Positions 62,625-64,000 of a DNA stretch of 64,000 nucleotides are shown here, in pieces. Source of the stretch: Flavobacterium sp. (GTDB lineage: Bacteria > Bacteroidota > Bacteroidia > Flavobacteriales > Flavobacteriaceae); NCBI RefSeq assembly GCF_039595935.1, contig NZ_JBCNKR010000006.1, positions 868,001 through 932,000 of the forward strand. Direction: 5' to 3'. Numbering within the stretch: position 1 is the stretch's first letter; each line of letters begins with the position of its first letter. The notes beneath the pieces were generated by a model. It worked only from the letters and a program-made list of their open reading frames with translations, was not told where the DNA came from and ran no database searches. Both the position numbers and the translations under genes were made by a program.

Positions 62625-63305
62625 ATGAATCCAAAAATCCTAATAAGTTCACTCGTTATAACCTCATTATTTTTTGTTTCCTGCAAAAAAGAATTAGAAC
62701 CTCAAGAAACCACAGCAACATCTGAATTGGTAAGACTTGGATTGGCTAAAGATACTGCGAAAACCAATTCAGCAGTACAGCAAGCTCCTGTTCAAGCTTC
62801 AAACCCCAATACAGTTTTAAGTGCAAATAAAGGATTAAATCCGGCTCACGGACAACCGGGGCACCGTTGTGATATTGCCGTAGGAGCACCTTTGAATTCT
62901 GCACCAACGCAACAAGTACAACAAGTGCAGCAAGTTCAGGCACAACCGGGACAAACAGTACAAGTAAATCCGAATCAGAAAAATATGGTTACGACTACAG
63001 TTGCTGCGCCGGTAAAAGTTGGAAAAGGAATGAATCCGTCGCACGGACAGCCGGGACACAGATGTGATATTCCGGTTGGAGCACCTTTAAATTCTCCGGT
63101 TGCCAAAACTACGACAACAGCCTCAACACCACAAAGCGGAACAATGACACAAAATGTTACCGTTCCTGCGCCTTCATCAAATCCGGTTCCTGCTTTATTA
63201 AGTACAGATGCCAACAAAACAGTTGCAGAAGGAATGAATCCGCCACACGGACAACCGGGACACCGCTGTGACATTGCAGTTGGAGCACCTCTGCCAAAAT
63301 CATAA
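62625..63305 (+). CDS. Lipoprotein with three HGQPGHRCD repeats
   Basis: A 226-residue predicted lipoprotein (FVSC, Cys20). Three 21-residue repeats of GxNPxHGQPGHRCDIxVGAPL at residues 70-90, 135-155 and 203-223, joined by Gln/Thr/Pro-rich linkers without structure. Each repeat has two His, an Arg, one Cys and an Asp, so it could bind a metal or make a disulfide or heme link. The role is unknown. Similar repeats occur in other Bacteroidetes proteins, as far as I recall, with no known function. Confidence 0.8.
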   Translation: MNPKILISSLVITSLFFVSCKKELEPQETTATSELVRLGLAKDTAKTNSAVQQAPVQASNPNTVLSANKGLNPAHGQPGHRCDIAVGAPLNSAPTQQVQQVQQVQAQPGQTVQVNPNQKNMVTTTVAAPVKVGKGMNPSHGQPGHRCDIPVGAPLNSPVAKTTTTASTPQSGTMTQNVTVPAPSSNPVPALLSTDANKTVAEGMNPPHGQPGHRCDIAVGAPLPKS

Positions 63306-63310
63306 AGAGG

Positions 63311-63384
63311 TGCAAAGTGACAAAGTAACAAAGGTGCAAAGTAAAACAAGCGTAAAGAAAACTTTGAACCTTTGTCACTTTGCA
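63311..63384. repeat. 15-bp inverted repeat of CAAAGTGACAAAG type
   Basis: TGCAAAGTGACAAAG (63311-63325) and its complement (63370-63384), related to the operon repeat at 19701-19778. Confidence 0.75.
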
Positions 63385-63399
63385 TCCCTGTACCTTTTC

Positions 63400-63452
63400 A
63401 AATAGATAAAAAAAAGGCGTTTCGATCCGAAACGCCTTTTTTTTATCTATTT
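63400..63452. terminator. Bidirectional terminator, 25-bp perfect stem
   Basis: Arms 63400-63424 and 63428-63452 are complements around a three-base loop, with inner GGCGTTTCG and A/T tracts. Ends the lipoprotein gene and hpf. Confidence 0.9.
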
Positions 63453-63458
63453 TGAAAT

Positions 63459-63773
63459 TTAGTGTGCTTTCAATTTTTCGAAAGTTGTAGTAAGTGTTTT
63501 TTTAGCTTTACTCAAAGCACCGTTAAAAGCTTTTTCAAGAGTTTCAGCGTGTTCTGTTACAGTGATTGGCTGTAATTTTGCGGTACGAACTTCAAGAACA
63601 CATTTTTTATCGTTCAGGCTGAATTTTTCTCCATTTTCATCTCCAAAATGTACTTCAATGCGTGTGATTTTATCTTCAAAACGCGCTAAGCCTTTTTCTA
63701 ATTCTTCAGAGAAATAATTTTCTAATCTTTGGTGTCCTTCGATGTTTTTATCGGTATTGATTTGAATTTTCAT
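63459..63773 (-). CDS. hpf: Ribosome hibernation promoting factor (HPF/RaiA family)
   Basis: A 104-residue short-form HPF that binds the 30S decoding region in stationary phase. KIQINTDKNIEGHQRLENY opening; ITRIEVHFGDENG; C-terminal helix with Lys-rich surface. Well-formed promoter upstream at 63801-63831. Confidence 0.9.
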   Translation of the reverse strand: MKIQINTDKNIEGHQRLENYFSEELEKGLARFEDKITRIEVHFGDENGEKFSLNDKKCVLEVRTAKLQPITVTEHAETLEKAFNGALSKAKKTLTTTFEKLKAH

Positions 63774-63800
63774 AATGGATTCTATTTAATGATTGTTTCT

Positions 63801-63831
63801 CAAATCTATTTCTTTTAGAAGGAAAAGCCAA
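63801..63831 (-). promoter_or_regulatory. Promoter of hpf
   Basis: Minus strand TTG (63831-63829), 20 bases, TAGATTTG (63808-63801), 28 bases before the ATG. Confidence 0.65.
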
Positions 63832-63878
63832 GTGAGTTAAGGAAACATTATGAAATTTTTGAAGATTTATAAGATTAA

Positions 63879-64000
63879 TTACTTGTTGAAAATTGTATCT
63901 AAATGATGCTCTAAAAACTCTTTTCTTGGTAAATATTTTTGAGCTTTAAGTATTTCTTGATTCTCAATTTTTGTAAAATATTTGTGAAAGTATTCAGTGT
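63879..64000 (-). CDS. 3' end of an unknown gene, cut by the window edge
   Basis: A frame open to the right edge, ending LPRKEFLEHHLDTIFNK and a TAA at 63879-63881. About 40 charged residues; no family recalled. The hpf promoter lies in the 105 bases after it. Confidence 0.5.
   Translation of the reverse strand, partial: TEYFHKYFTKIENQEILKAQKYLPRKEFLEHHLDTIFNK

Noticed and set aside
62975..63385. 136-codon minus-strand frame opposite the HGQPGHRCD lipoprotein
   Set aside because: Its repeats mirror those of the plus-strand gene, which has a signal peptide and lipobox.

Overview
The window reads as chromosomal DNA of a flavobacterium, most likely the genus Flavobacterium. The DNA is AT-rich. 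Several genes have architectures typical of Bacteroidetes: a MurF-alanine racemase fusion, a DnaE with an N-terminal proofreading exonuclease, ribosomal protein S16 with a long acidic/alanine tail, and an Mrp lacking the usual CxxC. Several upstream regions carry the Bacteroidetes housekeeping promoter (TTG, about 19-21 bases, TAnnTTTG). No rRNA, prophage, complete insertion sequence or CRISPR array was seen.

Layout. 1-7 kb: the 3' end of an asparaginase gene, a divergent MFS/LysR pair, tRNA-Ser(GGA), a RAYT (REP-associated Y1 transposase) gene containing REP-like palindromes in its own reading frame, a GDSL lipoprotein, a DUF3050 protein and a glutaryl-CoA dehydrogenase-like enzyme. 7-15.5 kb is the main accessory region. 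It holds a TPR/AraC-type regulator, four short double-glycine-type leader peptides (three with 4-6 cysteines in the core), a VKOR-thioredoxin oxidase fusion, a C39-peptidase ABC exporter and its HlyD adaptor: a self-contained system to make, oxidise, trim and export small disulfide peptides. 15.5-24 kb: trmN6, rimM, rpsP, an RRM protein and the leuC-leuD-cimA-leuB operon. 24-33 kb: an AraC/SDR pair, dnaE, a beta-barrel protein and a Gfo/Idh oxidoreductase.

33-48 kb: prolyl oligopeptidase, a TonB receptor with a small His/Cys-rich partner (possible metal uptake), two membrane proteins, murF-alr, mscL, an orphan gene, asd, and a ferredoxin/NifU/Mrp iron-sulfur group. 48-58 kb: an L,D-transpeptidase, then an ABC efflux operon (adaptor, ATPase, FtsX permease) facing a sigma-54 response regulator and its histidine kinase. 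The intergenic region between them has a good -24/-12 promoter and dyad sites. 58-64 kb: ATL protein, LysE-type exporter, trmB, amtB, an NTF2-like protein, a lipoprotein with three HGQPGHRCD repeats, HPF, and the end of another gene.

Intergenic spaces are unusually rich in long inverted repeats of several families (including two copies each of a 29-mer and of a ~100-bp MITE-like element). Many sit between genes where they may act as terminators. Their relation to the RAYT gene is the most interesting genome-structure question here.
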